NCBI GenBank assembly: GCA_034437315.1
Contig: DAOTUC010000091.1
Coordinates: 1 to 21,074 of the forward strand
Reading direction: 5' to 3'
DNA length: 21,074 nt
From: DSAR01 sp034437315
GTDB taxonomy: Bacteria; Chloroflexota; Anaerolineae; B4-G1
Notes under the pieces: generated by a model
Told to the model about the DNA's origin: nothing
The model's input: only the letters and a program-made list of their open reading frames with translations
The model's database searches: none
In this document: positions 1 to 7,590 of the stretch, piece by piece
How positions within the stretch are numbered: the first letter of the stretch is position 1
Layout: each line of letters begins with the position of its first letter
Made by a program: the position numbers and the translations under genes

Positions 1-1
1 C

Positions 2-55
2 GATCACATCTACGACCTATTTCGTCAGGGTCTAGAGCATATACGGCACGATTAA
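2..55 (+). CDS. C-terminal end of an ArsR/SmtB-family metal-responsive repressor (cut by window edge)
   Basis: Only the last 17 codons are present, ending at a TAA at 53-55. They read DHIYDLFRQGLEHIRHD, which looks like the C-terminal alpha5 helix of ArsR/SmtB repressors. In the SmtB/CzrA/ZiaR group this helix carries the zinc site D-x-H-x10-H-x2-(E/H). Here H2, H13 and H16 have exactly that spacing. The Asp two residues before H2 would fall on the window edge; the one visible base of that codon (C) fits GAC. A following P1B-2 ATPase gene 76 nt downstream on the same strand and an ArsR-like inverted repeat between them support the call. Such repressors leave the operator when they bind Zn, Cd or Pb. 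The identification rests on 17 residues and context, so it is probable, not certain. Confidence 0.6.
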   Translation, partial: DHIYDLFRQGLEHIRHD

Positions 56-91
56 AGCTAAAAGCCGCATCGTAATTTTTTTAATTTAATG

Positions 92-109
92 TATGAGCAC
101 ATGTTCATA
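92..109. promoter_or_regulatory. Candidate ArsR/SmtB-type operator
   Basis: An 18-bp imperfect inverted repeat, TATGAGCACATGTTCATA, is centred between bases 100 and 101. Its half-sites TGAGCA and TGTTCA resemble known SmtB/ZiaR/CadC operators, which use TGA(A/G)CA..TGTTCA-like halves in AT-rich surroundings. It lies in the 76-nt gap between the repressor end and the ATPase gene, 22 nt before the start codon, where a bound repressor could block an internal promoter. I do not see a convincing -35/-10 pair; the AT-rich stretch at 73-90 is the likeliest promoter zone. Confidence 0.5.
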
Positions 110-131
110 TTTCTAACTCTGGAGGTTATAA

Positions 132-2273
132 GTGGATATCAAGACGTACAACGTCGAGGGTCTCTCTTGCATCGACTGCGCTGACCAAATTCAGAAGTCA
201 GTGGGCAAGTTGGAAGAGATCAAGACCTGCGAACTGGACTACGCGACCGGTCTTCTGACCTTACAGGTTGACGATCCGGCGTTCGATGCCGAGGCGGTGA
301 CCCGCATCGTCGAGGACACCGGCCACACGTTGCGCACCGGACCGCGCCAGCAGGAGGCCGCTAACCCGGTCGTGGCTTTCGTTCGTTTCTTATTCGCTAA
401 ACCGGATACGACGCTCACGGCGGCGGCAGCCCTTTTAACCCTGACGGGGCTGTTGCTAGCCCTCTTCGACCTGCCGGAACTGGTCCAGATCCTGCCCTTT
501 GGATTGGCGATTGGCGTCGGTGGTTGGCCCGTGCTGCGACAGGCTTTTTGGGAAATCGTGCGGGCGCGGAACCTGGGGATCAGCACCCTGATGGTCATCG
601 CCGTGATTGGCGCCATCTTCATCGGTGAGTGGATTGAGGCCGCGATCGTGGTGGTGCTCTTCGCGCTGGGCGAGGCGTTGGAAGGCTACGCCGCCGAGCG
701 GGCGCGCGGCGCGCTGGAGAGTTTGCTGGACCTGGCGCCCGCGGTCGCGCTGCGCCTGGGACCCGAGGGGCACACCGAGGAGGTGCCGGTCGAGACGCTC
801 TCGGTGGGCGACCGGGTGTTGGTCCGGCCCGGCGACCGGGTGAGCGTGGACGGCCTGGTGCGGGCCGGTGAGAGCGCCGTCGACCAGTCGCCGATCACCG
901 GCGAGAGTGTGCCGGTGGACAAAGCGCCGGGCGACGAGGTCTTCGCCGGGACGGTCAACACCTTCGGCGCGCTGGAGGTGGAGATGACCCGGCCGACAGC
1001 CGATAACACGCTCAACCGGATGATCGCCCTGGTCCAAGAGGCGCAGTCGCGGCAAGCGCCGGTGCAGCGCTTCGTCGAGCGTTTCGACCGCATCTACACC
1101 CCGACCGTCACCATCCTCGCCTTCCTGGTCGCCGCAGCGCCGCCCTTGCTTTTCGGGCAACCATTCTGGGGAGAGCGTGGTTGGCTGATACGGGCGTTGC
1201 AAATGCTGGTCATCGCCTGCCCGTGCGCGCTGGTCATCAGCACGCCGGTCAGCGTGGTCAGCGCGTTGACCAACGCGGCGGCGCGCGGCGTGCTCGTCAA
1301 GGGCGGCCGGACGTTGGAGGCGCTGGGGCGGGTGCAGGTCTTCGCCTTCGACAAGACCGGCACCCTCACCGAGGGGCGACCGGTGACGACCGACGTGCTC
1401 GACGTATGTGAGGACGTCTCTCATCCGCACAATGGATTGGCATACGCGGCGGCGGTCGAGGCCCAATCATCCCACCCGTTGGCGCGGGCGTTGGTGGCCG
1501 AGGCCCAGGCCCAGAAGATCGGCATGTTGCCGGCCGAAGAGGTCGCCATCCTCAGCGGCCGCGGCGTGACAGGGCGGGTCAACGGTTCCACAGTGACCGT
1601 GGCCAGCCACCCATATTTCGATGCTGTGACGCCCCACGCCGAATCGATTTGCCATCAGGCGAATCGCCTGGCGGCCGACGGCAAGACGGTGATGATGGTC
1701 TGCCACGATGATCACGTGTGCTCAATCTTCGCCGTGGCCGATCGCTCCCGGATCGAGAGCGCTGACGCTTTGGCCTCTCTGCGGGCGCTGGGCGATATTC
1801 GCACGGTGATGCTGACGGGCGACAGCGCGGCGGCGGCGCAGGCCATCGGTCGCCAGGTGAGCGTGGACGACGTCCGAGCCGAGCTGTTGCCCGAGGGCAA
1901 GGTAGCGGCGATCCGCGAGCTGGCGGCGGGCGATACGGCGGTGGCGATGGTGGGGGATGGGGTCAACGACGCCCCGGCCCTGGCCCAGGCCACGGTCGGG
2001 ATCGCGATGGGCGGCGCGGGTTCGGCCCAGGCGATGGAGACGGCTGACGTGGTGTTGATGGGCGACGACCTATCCCAGTTGCCCTTTATCGTGCGCCTGA
2101 GCCGCCGCACCCGGCGGATCATCCGGGCGAATGTGATCTTTGCGTTGGCGATCAAGGCGCTCGTCTTTGCCCTGGCGGCGGCAGGTATGGCGACGTTGTG
2201 GATGGCTATCGTGGCCGACGTGGGCGCCTCGCTGGCGGTGATCCTCAATGGGATGCGCTTGCGGAATGTGTAG
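132..2273 (+). CDS. zntA: Zn2+/Cd2+/Pb2+-exporting P1B-2-type ATPase (ZntA/CadA type)
   Basis: Integral membrane ATPase that pumps soft divalent metals out of the cytoplasm, 713 aa, normal for the family. An N-terminal HMA domain (about residues 3-70) carries CxxC at C13/C16. The actuator TGES is at 256-259, the membrane metal site CPC(x4)SxP at 363-372, the phosphorylated Asp in DKTGT at D407, the HP pair at 448-449 and GDGVNDAP at 608-615. The last membrane helices hold N667-x7-K675 and D696-x-G698, the signature that separates P1B-2 (Zn/Cd/Pb) from copper pumps. All catalytic residues are present. Translation starts at GTG 132, preceded by GGAGG at 121-125 with a 6-nt gap. An ArsR-type regulator and its putative operator lie directly upstream, so metal-induced expression is likely. 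Metal preference among Zn, Cd and Pb cannot be read from sequence alone. Confidence 0.95.
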   Translation: MDIKTYNVEGLSCIDCADQIQKSVGKLEEIKTCELDYATGLLTLQVDDPAFDAEAVTRIVEDTGHTLRTGPRQQEAANPVVAFVRFLFAKPDTTLTAAAALLTLTGLLLALFDLPELVQILPFGLAIGVGGWPVLRQAFWEIVRARNLGISTLMVIAVIGAIFIGEWIEAAIVVVLFALGEALEGYAAERARGALESLLDLAPAVALRLGPEGHTEEVPVETLSVGDRVLVRPGDRVSVDGLVRAGESAVDQSPITGESVPVDKAPGDEVFAGTVNTFGALEVEMTRPTADNTLNRMIALVQEAQSRQAPVQRFVERFDRIYTPTVTILAFLVAAAPPLLFGQPFWGERGWLIRALQMLVIACPCALVISTPVSVVSALTNAAARGVLVKGGRTLEALGRVQVFAFDKTGTLTEGRPVTTDVLDVCEDVSHPHNGLAYAAAVEAQSSHPLARALVAEAQAQKIGMLPAEEVAILSGRGVTGRVNGSTVTVASHPYFDAVTPHAESICHQANRLAADGKTVMMVCHDDHVCSIFAVADRSRIESADALASLRALGDIRTVMLTGDSAAAAQAIGRQVSVDDVRAELLPEGKVAAIRELAAGDTAVAMVGDGVNDAPALAQATVGIAMGGAGSAQAMETADVVLMGDDLSQLPFIVRLSRRTRRIIRANVIFALAIKALVFALAAAGMATLWMAIVADVGASLAVILNGMRLRNV

Positions 2274-2276
2274 GGG

Positions 2277-2321
2277 GCAAGTGGCAGGTATGCAAGTGGT
2301 AAGTTTGCAAGTTGTAAGTGG
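2277..2321. repeat. Three tandem 15-nt repeats between ATPase and permease genes
   Basis: Three in-phase imperfect copies follow the ATPase stop: GCAAGTGGCAGGTAT (2277-2291), GCAAGTGGTAAGTTT (2292-2306) and GCAAGTTGTAAGTGG (2307-2321). The first six or seven bases are best conserved. The array fills most of the gap and runs up to the ribosome-binding region of the next gene. Function is unknown. Confidence 0.75.
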
Positions 2322-2362
2322 GGGGATTTAAGATGAACACAGAACGTAAAGGGGGGCGCTCA

Positions 2363-2851
2363 ATGGACACGACGACGTTGGTCTTGGCCGGTGTAGCGGC
2401 TGTGTTATTGGCTATCGCTTTTTGGCAGGGGCGTGACGTGGCCTGGGCCGGCGTGATGATGGGGGCGCGCACGTTGTGGCGCAATCTGCTGATCTTGCTG
2501 CTCGGTTTTCTCATCGCCGGGTTGGCGCAGACGTTGATCCCCCGGCACATCATCACCCGTTGGTTGAGTGAGGAGGCGGGGTTCCGGGGTGTGCTCATCG
2601 GCTGTGTCGCCGGTGGGTTGGCGCCCGGCGCGCCATATGCCATTTTCCCGCTGGTGGCCTCGCTCTATTTTGCCGGAGCCAGCCTGGGGGTGGTGGGGTT
2701 CGTCTCCGCCTGGGCGCTGTGGTCGGTGTCCCGGCTGCCCGTCGAGATGGCGCTGATCGATCCACGGGCGGCCCTCATCCGTTACGCTGTGACATTTGTT
2801 GTGCCGCCGATCGCGGGCCTTCTGGCTGAAATCCTCACTCGGTTCGTGTAG
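2363..2851 (+). CDS. Short permease-like membrane protein (ArsP_1/UPF0718-related, half-size)
   Basis: A 162-aa hydrophobic protein with about four membrane segments (near residues 5-22, 42-59, 76-112 and 138-156). The block GGLAPGAPYAIFPL at 84-97, followed by a Gly/Ala-rich helix and FVSAWALWSVSRLPVEMA, looks like members of the permease group related to ArsP_1/UPF0718 (DUF318). Classic ArsP proteins are about 300 aa or more with two such halves and a Cys motif that binds the metalloid; this one has a single half and no CxCG, so it may act as an oligomer or do something else. ATG 2363 was chosen because a G-run (2351-2356) sits 6 nt upstream. In-frame GTG 2318 and ATG 2333 are alternatives adding 15 or 10 residues. 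It lies 89 nt after the ATPase gene on the same strand and is probably co-transcribed, which suggests a role in metal or metalloid handling. Confidence 0.6.
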   Translation: MDTTTLVLAGVAAVLLAIAFWQGRDVAWAGVMMGARTLWRNLLILLLGFLIAGLAQTLIPRHIITRWLSEEAGFRGVLIGCVAGGLAPGAPYAIFPLVASLYFAGASLGVVGFVSAWALWSVSRLPVEMALIDPRAALIRYAVTFVVPPIAGLLAEILTRFV

Positions 2852-2886
2852 TCACGTGTAAAAAATCAGCATGCCAATCCATCAAT

Positions 2887-3741
2887 CTAACGGCACGGAA
2901 AGAAACTGATGCCGACGGTTCCCGGTCCGGAATGAACGGCGAGGGCCGGGGATAGATCGGTCACAATCGTCTCCAGGCACTCGAAACGCCCGGCGACCAT
3001 TTCCCGGAGCTTATCCGCTTGATCTCGCGCTGCGACGTGGGTGAAGGCGACCTTGATGCGCGCGCCCTCTCCCACTTTCTGTTGCATCAGTCTCACCATA
3101 CCCCGATAGGCCTTGAGCCTGCTCCGAGCGGTCCCCAACGCCACGATCTCCCCATCCACCATCCCGATGAGCGGTTTGATGTTGAGCAAGGAGCCCACCA
3201 GGTGTTGGGCCTTGCCAATCCGGCCGCCCATATAGAGATAGCGCAGGGTGTCTGCCGTCTGGATCATCGTCCCACTTTGCGCCACCTCGTGCGCCCGCTG
3301 AGCGACCCCCTCCAGGTGCAGGCCGTCCAGGGCCGCTCGGGCGGCTTCGATAGCTGCCCATCCGTGGGACATGGCCACTTGCAGGGTGTCGATTAACTCA
3401 ATCCGTACATCGGGCGCTTGTTCTTTGAATATACCAATAGCTGCCCGGCAGGATTGATATGCCCCGCTACCCTTGGAGGTCATCGTCAGGACGACAATCT
3501 CTTTGACCCGCCCGGCGAGGTTCAAAAGCCCTTTGAGGTAATCGCCCGGCGCTGGATTGGAGGTGGTCGGGAGTTGGGTCGTCTCTTGCAGCCAGGCCGC
3601 GAATTTGGCTGGTTCGGCGTCCACCATGTCGCGCAGGGTCTCCAATCCCCGATGGATGTAATATGGCGTCATCTCAATGCCCAGACGTTGGGCCATATCT
3701 TCCGGTATGCTGGACGTTGTATCTGTGAGAATGCCAACCAT
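2887..3741 (-). CDS. DegV family fatty-acid-binding protein
   Basis: A cytoplasmic 284-aa protein of normal DegV length. The start MVGILTDTTSSIPED matches the family N-terminus, where a Ser/Thr-rich turn after the first strand (residues 7-11) helps bind the fatty-acid carboxylate. The C-terminal HSGPGTVGISFF from H270 is the family's second conserved block. In Firmicutes such proteins (FakB) hand fatty acids to the kinase FakA for phospholipid synthesis; no FakA gene is visible here, so that role is only inferred. The ATG at 3741 is preceded by AAAGGA with about 8 nt spacing. The gene has its own strong promoter at 3783-3811 and converges with the permease gene across a 35-nt gap that shows no obvious terminator hairpin. 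Confidence 0.9.
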   Translation of the reverse strand: MVGILTDTTSSIPEDMAQRLGIEMTPYYIHRGLETLRDMVDAEPAKFAAWLQETTQLPTTSNPAPGDYLKGLLNLAGRVKEIVVLTMTSKGSGAYQSCRAAIGIFKEQAPDVRIELIDTLQVAMSHGWAAIEAARAALDGLHLEGVAQRAHEVAQSGTMIQTADTLRYLYMGGRIGKAQHLVGSLLNIKPLIGMVDGEIVALGTARSRLKAYRGMVRLMQQKVGEGARIKVAFTHVAARDQADKLREMVAGRFECLETIVTDLSPALAVHSGPGTVGISFFPCR

Positions 3742-3782
3742 GGTTTTGATCCTTTCTTCTTTTCCAAAAATTCTGTATCTTC

Positions 3783-3811
3783 ATTATAGCGCCGGAAAGA
3801 GTTGGCGTCAA
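3783..3811 (-). promoter_or_regulatory. Sigma70-type promoter of the DegV gene
   Basis: On the minus strand, TTGACG (3806-3811) and a perfect TATAAT (3783-3788) are separated by exactly 17 nt. Transcription would begin near 3776, giving a leader of about 35 nt that contains the AAAGGA ribosome site. The -35 box lies one base past the stop codon of the upstream glycosyltransferase gene, so the DegV gene need not depend on read-through. Confidence 0.75.
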
Positions 3812-3812
3812 T

Positions 3813-5105
3813 CTAACGCAGGAACAGGCGTTTGAGGAGAGTGGTGTATTGTATATGCCAGGGCGCGCCGTTGAACGTGGGATAAATCCACAGGACGCCC
3901 CACAGGTGCATCAGGCCGCTGTAGACGATGAGGGATTTAAAAACTCGCCGCCCCCCGCGCCGCCGGTTCGCGAGCGTCAGGGCCAGGAGCGTGATCCACA
4001 GGGGGAGCCAGTCGAGGGCGAAGCGGTAGCCAAATTGCAGTGAACCGGTGTTAAAATAGAGCAAGGATGGCGCGGACACCAGGGCCGCCGAGAGCGCCAA
4101 TCCCCAGGCCAGGCGACGTCGCCGATCGACGCCGCTAGCCCCATCAAGCCTCTTGAGCCGCAACGCCCGCGCCGCCAGGAAGAGAATCGGCGCTGTGAAG
4201 AGAAAGCCCATACCCCATGGGTCGGGTGAGATGCGCCAGGGGTTCGGCGAGAGAATCGGCGGGCGGATCAGCATGGTGTACAGATTTTCCGGCAAGAAGC
4301 GCAGGCTGAATTGCCCCCACGTTGCCTGGCGCGCGGTCAACGCCTCCGGACTGTTCATCCACCGGTAGCCGAACTCGACCGGGTCGCCGAAGCGGGTCCA
4401 GTTGTAGGCCGCCTGTCCCAGCAGGGCCGGCGCAGCGCCCAGGCCTAACAGCATCAAGAAACGTGCCCGGCGACGTACGCCCTGTTCCTCCCTTGCAGCG
4501 AGCGCCCAACTCAGCGGAAAGGCGAACAATACCGGCGCGCGGGCCAGGAAACCCAGTCCCAGCCACAATCCGGCGACCCAGGGCCGGTTCTCGCCGAGCG
4601 CTTCCCGAATGTAGAGACAGAGGCAGGTGAGCGCGACCACGTGCGCGGTGTACCAGACGGATCCCAGCGCCGCGCAATACCAGAGCGGCGTCCCCAGCCC
4701 CAGGAGCGCGCACAAGCAAAGCCTCATCCCCCGCGCCAGGCCCTCAAGTCGGCCCAAAATGGTGTAGAACAGCGCCACGTTCAACGCGCCGAGGGCGACG
4801 CTGAAGGCTACGTCGGAGAAGGCCAGCCCCCAGAGCGCGACGCCGGGCGTCATGAGCAGCGCCGGCAGTGGGGGAAACGACACGTACCACTGACCATCGA
4901 ACAGCGTCAGGTCATACGGCGGGTCGGGGACGTGGCGCAGGGCCAGCCGCCCGTGGAGGAAGGAATCAGCCAGATAGACAAAATGGGGGGCCAACGAGTG
5001 GCGACCGAGGGAGACGCCGGCCGTCAGGCCGTAAATCGCGAGGAAAATCAGGAAGAGGCGAAATGGGAATGAGAATGAGATTGAGGCGTAGCAGCGACGA
5101 AACAC
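3813..5105 (-). CDS. GT-C-type membrane glycosyltransferase-like protein (second of operon)
   Basis: Polytopic membrane protein of 430 aa with about ten hydrophobic segments. Its first outside loop contains HFVYLADSFLHGRL, then DGQWYVSFPPLPALL. The Asp-bearing first loop followed by FPPLPA before the next helix is the usual layout of GT-C enzymes related to PMT/ArnT (GT39-like), which take sugars from polyprenyl-phosphate donors on the outer membrane face. Acceptor and sugar are unknown. Start choice is open: GTG 5105, 13 nt after the upstream stop, is preferred because the extra residues from ATG 5174 would be encoded inside the upstream gene, are not membrane-like and have no ribosome site in front. 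The 5174 start would give 453 aa and overlap the upstream gene by 56 nt. It is co-transcribed with the genes ending at 5119 and 6723. Confidence 0.75.
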   Translation of the reverse strand: MFRRCYASISFSFPFRLFLIFLAIYGLTAGVSLGRHSLAPHFVYLADSFLHGRLALRHVPDPPYDLTLFDGQWYVSFPPLPALLMTPGVALWGLAFSDVAFSVALGALNVALFYTILGRLEGLARGMRLCLCALLGLGTPLWYCAALGSVWYTAHVVALTCLCLYIREALGENRPWVAGLWLGLGFLARAPVLFAFPLSWALAAREEQGVRRRARFLMLLGLGAAPALLGQAAYNWTRFGDPVEFGYRWMNSPEALTARQATWGQFSLRFLPENLYTMLIRPPILSPNPWRISPDPWGMGFLFTAPILFLAARALRLKRLDGASGVDRRRRLAWGLALSAALVSAPSLLYFNTGSLQFGYRFALDWLPLWITLLALTLANRRRGGRRVFKSLIVYSGLMHLWGVLWIYPTFNGAPWHIQYTTLLKRLFLR

Positions 5106-5118
5106 GGTGGGGGCTCGG

Positions 5119-6726
5119 CTATTCTGGATGCTCCAGCAGCCGCTGGGGATGCAAGATGTGATAATAGAAGCCATTCATACAAATGTGATCGACCGGCTTG
5201 TAGTTCTGACCGATGGCCTCCAGGACCGGCTGTGGATAAAACTGCGCCCGGAAGATGACCAGGCCAAAATGCTGATCCTCAATCCGAGCGATGATCTCGC
5301 TCGGATCGAGCAAATCGTTGTTGTAGAGATTGTAAAGCTGGGTCGGATTGGTGATGACCGGTTCGCCGGCTAACAGGTTGAACATCGCCTCTTCGCTGAA
5401 GACCGGACCGTCGGCGGCGTGGACGTACTCCATAATCGCCTCGCCGGCCGCGTAATCCGCCGGCGTGAGGAGGTGGCCCAACTGTGTGTATCCCATCGCG
5501 TCGTGGTATTGGAACGTCGTGCAATCGCCCACCACCAATTGATCATCCACCCCAAACCAATGGGCCAACGTCCTAAAGACGGGGCCGGAGGTGGGCATAT
5601 GGAGCATACGGGGCGCCTGGATCAGATATAATGCAGGAATGAGACATGCCAGGCCGAGCGCCGCGTACGGCGACCAACGTCTTTTCTTCGACTCCCGATT
5701 GCTGAGCATCTCCGCCCAATGCTGCAAGCGTCCCAACGCCAGGCCCGACGCCAGGCAGGCTGCCGCGACCGCCGTGGTGAAATAGCCGAATCCCGCGCCC
5801 CACTTGCCGCTCAACGCGCCCGCGCCCAGGGCGAACAAGAACCACAAGGAATAGACCGAAAGGCGATCCCAGAACGTCTCGTAAATCAGGTAGGCCGCCG
5901 CCAGAAGGACGAAAACGGTGTGCAGGCGGAACCACTGCCCAAAGAGGAAGAGCGTCTGGCGATAATCATACTCGTTGACGTTAGCCTGAATCGTGTTGAC
6001 CCACCATTGCCCGTCGGTCGCGACGTTCAGCAGCCAGAAAATCGCGCCGGCGACCAGGGCCAGGAGCGCGCCGGCCGCTATCGAGCGCTTGACGTCCCGC
6101 AGGAAAACGTAGGACAGCGCGGCGACGACGGTGAAGACGGCCATCTGCTTGGTGTACCCGGCGCAGAGAAGCATCAGCAATCCCAACAGCAGGTTGCGAT
6201 TGCCGTGTTTGGGGTGATCGAACGCGGCGAAGAAAGCGATGGCCAATGTCTCGAACATAACCATCGTCATGTGCATCCGGCAGAGCGGCCCAATCTGGTA
6301 GACGTAATTGGAGGCCAGGAAGGCCAGGCCGGAGATGAGGGGGATGAAGCGCCCGCCGACCTTGCGCCGCACGACGAAGGCGATTGCTCCAGCGGTGACG
6401 AGGGTGGCGCCGAAGGAGACCACCCGTCCGGCGATCAGGCGCGGGCCGAGGAGGGGCAGCAGCGGCACGATCAACAAGTGAAAGAGGGGCGGATAGTTGG
6501 AGGCGTAGAATGGATAGACCGCGTTATCCCGGTAAGGCCATTCCCCCTGGTTGTAGAGAATGGCGTCGTACAGCTCGAATCCTTCCCCCTGATCGTAATC
6601 GAAGGGCCAACGGAAGAGATCGACGGCGTAAGTGAAATAGATCACCAGGTAGCCCACGTAGGCCACGACGGCGAGGATGAGCAAAACGGCGCTCAACGCC
6701 TTGAGGAAACGGGACGCTTGCCTCAT
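5119..6726 (-). CDS. GT-C-type membrane glycosyltransferase-like protein (first of operon)
   Basis: Integral membrane protein of 535 aa with around eleven hydrophobic segments and a soluble C-terminal part of about 130 residues. After the first helix comes a loop with DYDQGEGFELYDA (D45, E48), and then NYPPLFHLL before the next helix. This acidic first loop plus YPPL pattern is typical of GT-C glycosyltransferases that use polyprenyl-linked sugars; the exact family and substrate cannot be told. ATG 6726 is chosen because it overlaps the stop of the preceding small gene as ATGA, a sign of translational coupling. A longer reading from 6825 would have an Arg/Pro-rich leader out of place before the first helix. 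The protein is unlike its downstream GT-C neighbour in sequence, so the two are not a recent duplication. Confidence 0.8.
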   Translation of the reverse strand: MRQASRFLKALSAVLLILAVVAYVGYLVIYFTYAVDLFRWPFDYDQGEGFELYDAILYNQGEWPYRDNAVYPFYASNYPPLFHLLIVPLLPLLGPRLIAGRVVSFGATLVTAGAIAFVVRRKVGGRFIPLISGLAFLASNYVYQIGPLCRMHMTMVMFETLAIAFFAAFDHPKHGNRNLLLGLLMLLCAGYTKQMAVFTVVAALSYVFLRDVKRSIAAGALLALVAGAIFWLLNVATDGQWWVNTIQANVNEYDYRQTLFLFGQWFRLHTVFVLLAAAYLIYETFWDRLSVYSLWFLFALGAGALSGKWGAGFGYFTTAVAAACLASGLALGRLQHWAEMLSNRESKKRRWSPYAALGLACLIPALYLIQAPRMLHMPTSGPVFRTLAHWFGVDDQLVVGDCTTFQYHDAMGYTQLGHLLTPADYAAGEAIMEYVHAADGPVFSEEAMFNLLAGEPVITNPTQLYNLYNNDLLDPSEIIARIEDQHFGLVIFRAQFYPQPVLEAIGQNYKPVDHICMNGFYYHILHPQRLLEHPE

Positions 6727-6920
6727 GCCGGGCGATCCCCCAGCCGGTATAGCAAGAGGCCCACGACGATAACCGGGACGCTGACTAGCAGACCCAGGCG
6801 TTGCAAGGGCCCAAATCCACCCCATTGACCGGCGTCCAAGACGTCTATAAAGACGATCCCCAAAACGGCGAGCGCGCCCAGCGCGATGACGAAGACGCCC
6901 AACTGTCGCTTAGTAATCAT
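6723..6920 (-). CDS. Small two-helix membrane protein, first gene of the GT-C operon
   Basis: A 65-aa protein with two predicted membrane helices (about residues 9-28 and 43-60) joined by a short Gly-rich loop, and a basic N-terminus (MITKRQ). Its stop overlaps the ATG of the following glycosyltransferase-like gene by four bases (ATGA), so it is very likely translated and coupled to it. A near-consensus promoter sits only 8 nt upstream of its ATG, which leaves almost no leader and no ribosome-binding site; translation is probably from a leaderless or nearly leaderless mRNA. No family recognised. A helper or subunit of the glycosyltransferase is possible but only suggested by position. Confidence 0.7.
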   Translation of the reverse strand: MITKRQLGVFVIALGALAVLGIVFIDVLDAGQWGGFGPLQRLGLLVSVPVIVVGLLLYRLGDRPA

Positions 6921-6928
6921 GGCCGAGC

Positions 6929-6956
6929 ATTATAGCATAGCGTTCCGGGGATGCAA
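6929..6956 (-). promoter_or_regulatory. Strong promoter of the GT-C operon, near-leaderless
   Basis: Minus strand: TTGCAT (6951-6956), a 16-nt spacer and a perfect TATAAT (6929-6934). The ATG of the 65-aa gene begins 8 nt further on at 6920, so the expected transcription start falls at or just before the start codon. Confidence 0.65.
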
Positions 6957-7029
6957 CTTCGAGACGCCGCCTGCGTATAGAAAAGCGAATCGTCAAGCAG
7001 CACAAGGGAGAAAGGGAGTAAGTGGAAAA

Positions 7030-7590
7030 ATGGATATCGAAGAAACAGTATTTGAGGAAACAGCCCCGGAAGAGGCTGTTGAGCATGTCTTGGATAACGT
7101 CCCGGAGCAGGAAGACGAAAATGGCCAACCGGCGTTGGAGGATTGGACTGTAGCCTCCCTGGCTCACGCCAGCGTGCTCCTGGGGTTGGTGTTCAGCGTC
7201 GCGGGCGGCGTGGGCGCGCTGATTGGGCCGGTCGTGGCCCTGGCGATCTACATGGGGTATCGCGAGAAGTCCCGTTTCGTCGCCTTTCAGGCGCTTCAGG
7301 CCTGCGCGTATCAGGCGGCGGGATTGCTGCTTTACGTCGTGTTGGCGGCGGTTCTCGCTGCGGGGGTGACGGTCGCCTGGACCGTGAGCGGCGTCCTGGC
7401 GGCTGTATTGATCGGCTTCTTATTGATGCCCTTCGCCCTGGCGCTCACGCTGGTGATGGTCGTCGTGTTGGTGGGCGCTCCCCTGGCATGGATAGGCTAT
7501 GGGTTGTACGCGGCGTATCTGACCTATCAGGGACAGGATTTCCGTTACTGGTTAATCGGCGAACGATTGGAGGAGGAGGTAAAATTTTAA
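7030..7590 (+). CDS. DUF4870-like membrane protein with acidic N-terminus
   Basis: A 186-aa protein. Residues 1-38 are strongly acidic (MDIEETVFEETAPEE and on). They are followed by WTVASLAHASVLLGL and about three to four membrane segments, with the cytoplasmic YREKSRFVAFQALQA between the first ones. This pattern, a hydrophobic start, then charged residues and F-V-x-F-Q-A-L-Q-A, is that of the DUF4870/YtjA-like membrane family, whose function is unknown. ATG 7030 is chosen because an upstream in-frame start at 6886 would run back through the divergent promoter. GGGAG at 7014-7018 is a somewhat distant ribosome site (11 nt). The stop overlaps the next gene's start (TAATG), so the two are coupled. 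Confidence 0.7.
   Translation: MDIEETVFEETAPEEAVEHVLDNVPEQEDENGQPALEDWTVASLAHASVLLGLVFSVAGGVGALIGPVVALAIYMGYREKSRFVAFQALQACAYQAAGLLLYVVLAAVLAAGVTVAWTVSGVLAAVLIGFLLMPFALALTLVMVVVLVGAPLAWIGYGLYAAYLTYQGQDFRYWLIGERLEEEVKF

Noticed and set aside
456..1466. A 336-codon open frame on the minus strand inside the P1B ATPase gene
   Set aside because: Composition is His/Arg/Asp-rich with no fold-like pattern, and the plus-strand ATPase motifs span the whole region.
5106..5174. ATG 5174 as the start of the second GT-C gene
   Set aside because: It lies inside the upstream gene, lacks a ribosome site, and would add residues unlike a membrane-protein N-terminus. Not excluded by experiment.
5719..6828. A 369-codon open frame on the plus strand opposite the first GT-C gene
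   Set aside because: Gln/Glu/Gly-rich shadow of a membrane protein gene; no start signal and no recognisable domain.
6976..6981. TATAGA as -10 box for the DUF4870-like gene
   Set aside because: No acceptable -35 box at 16-18 nt upstream; too weak to list.
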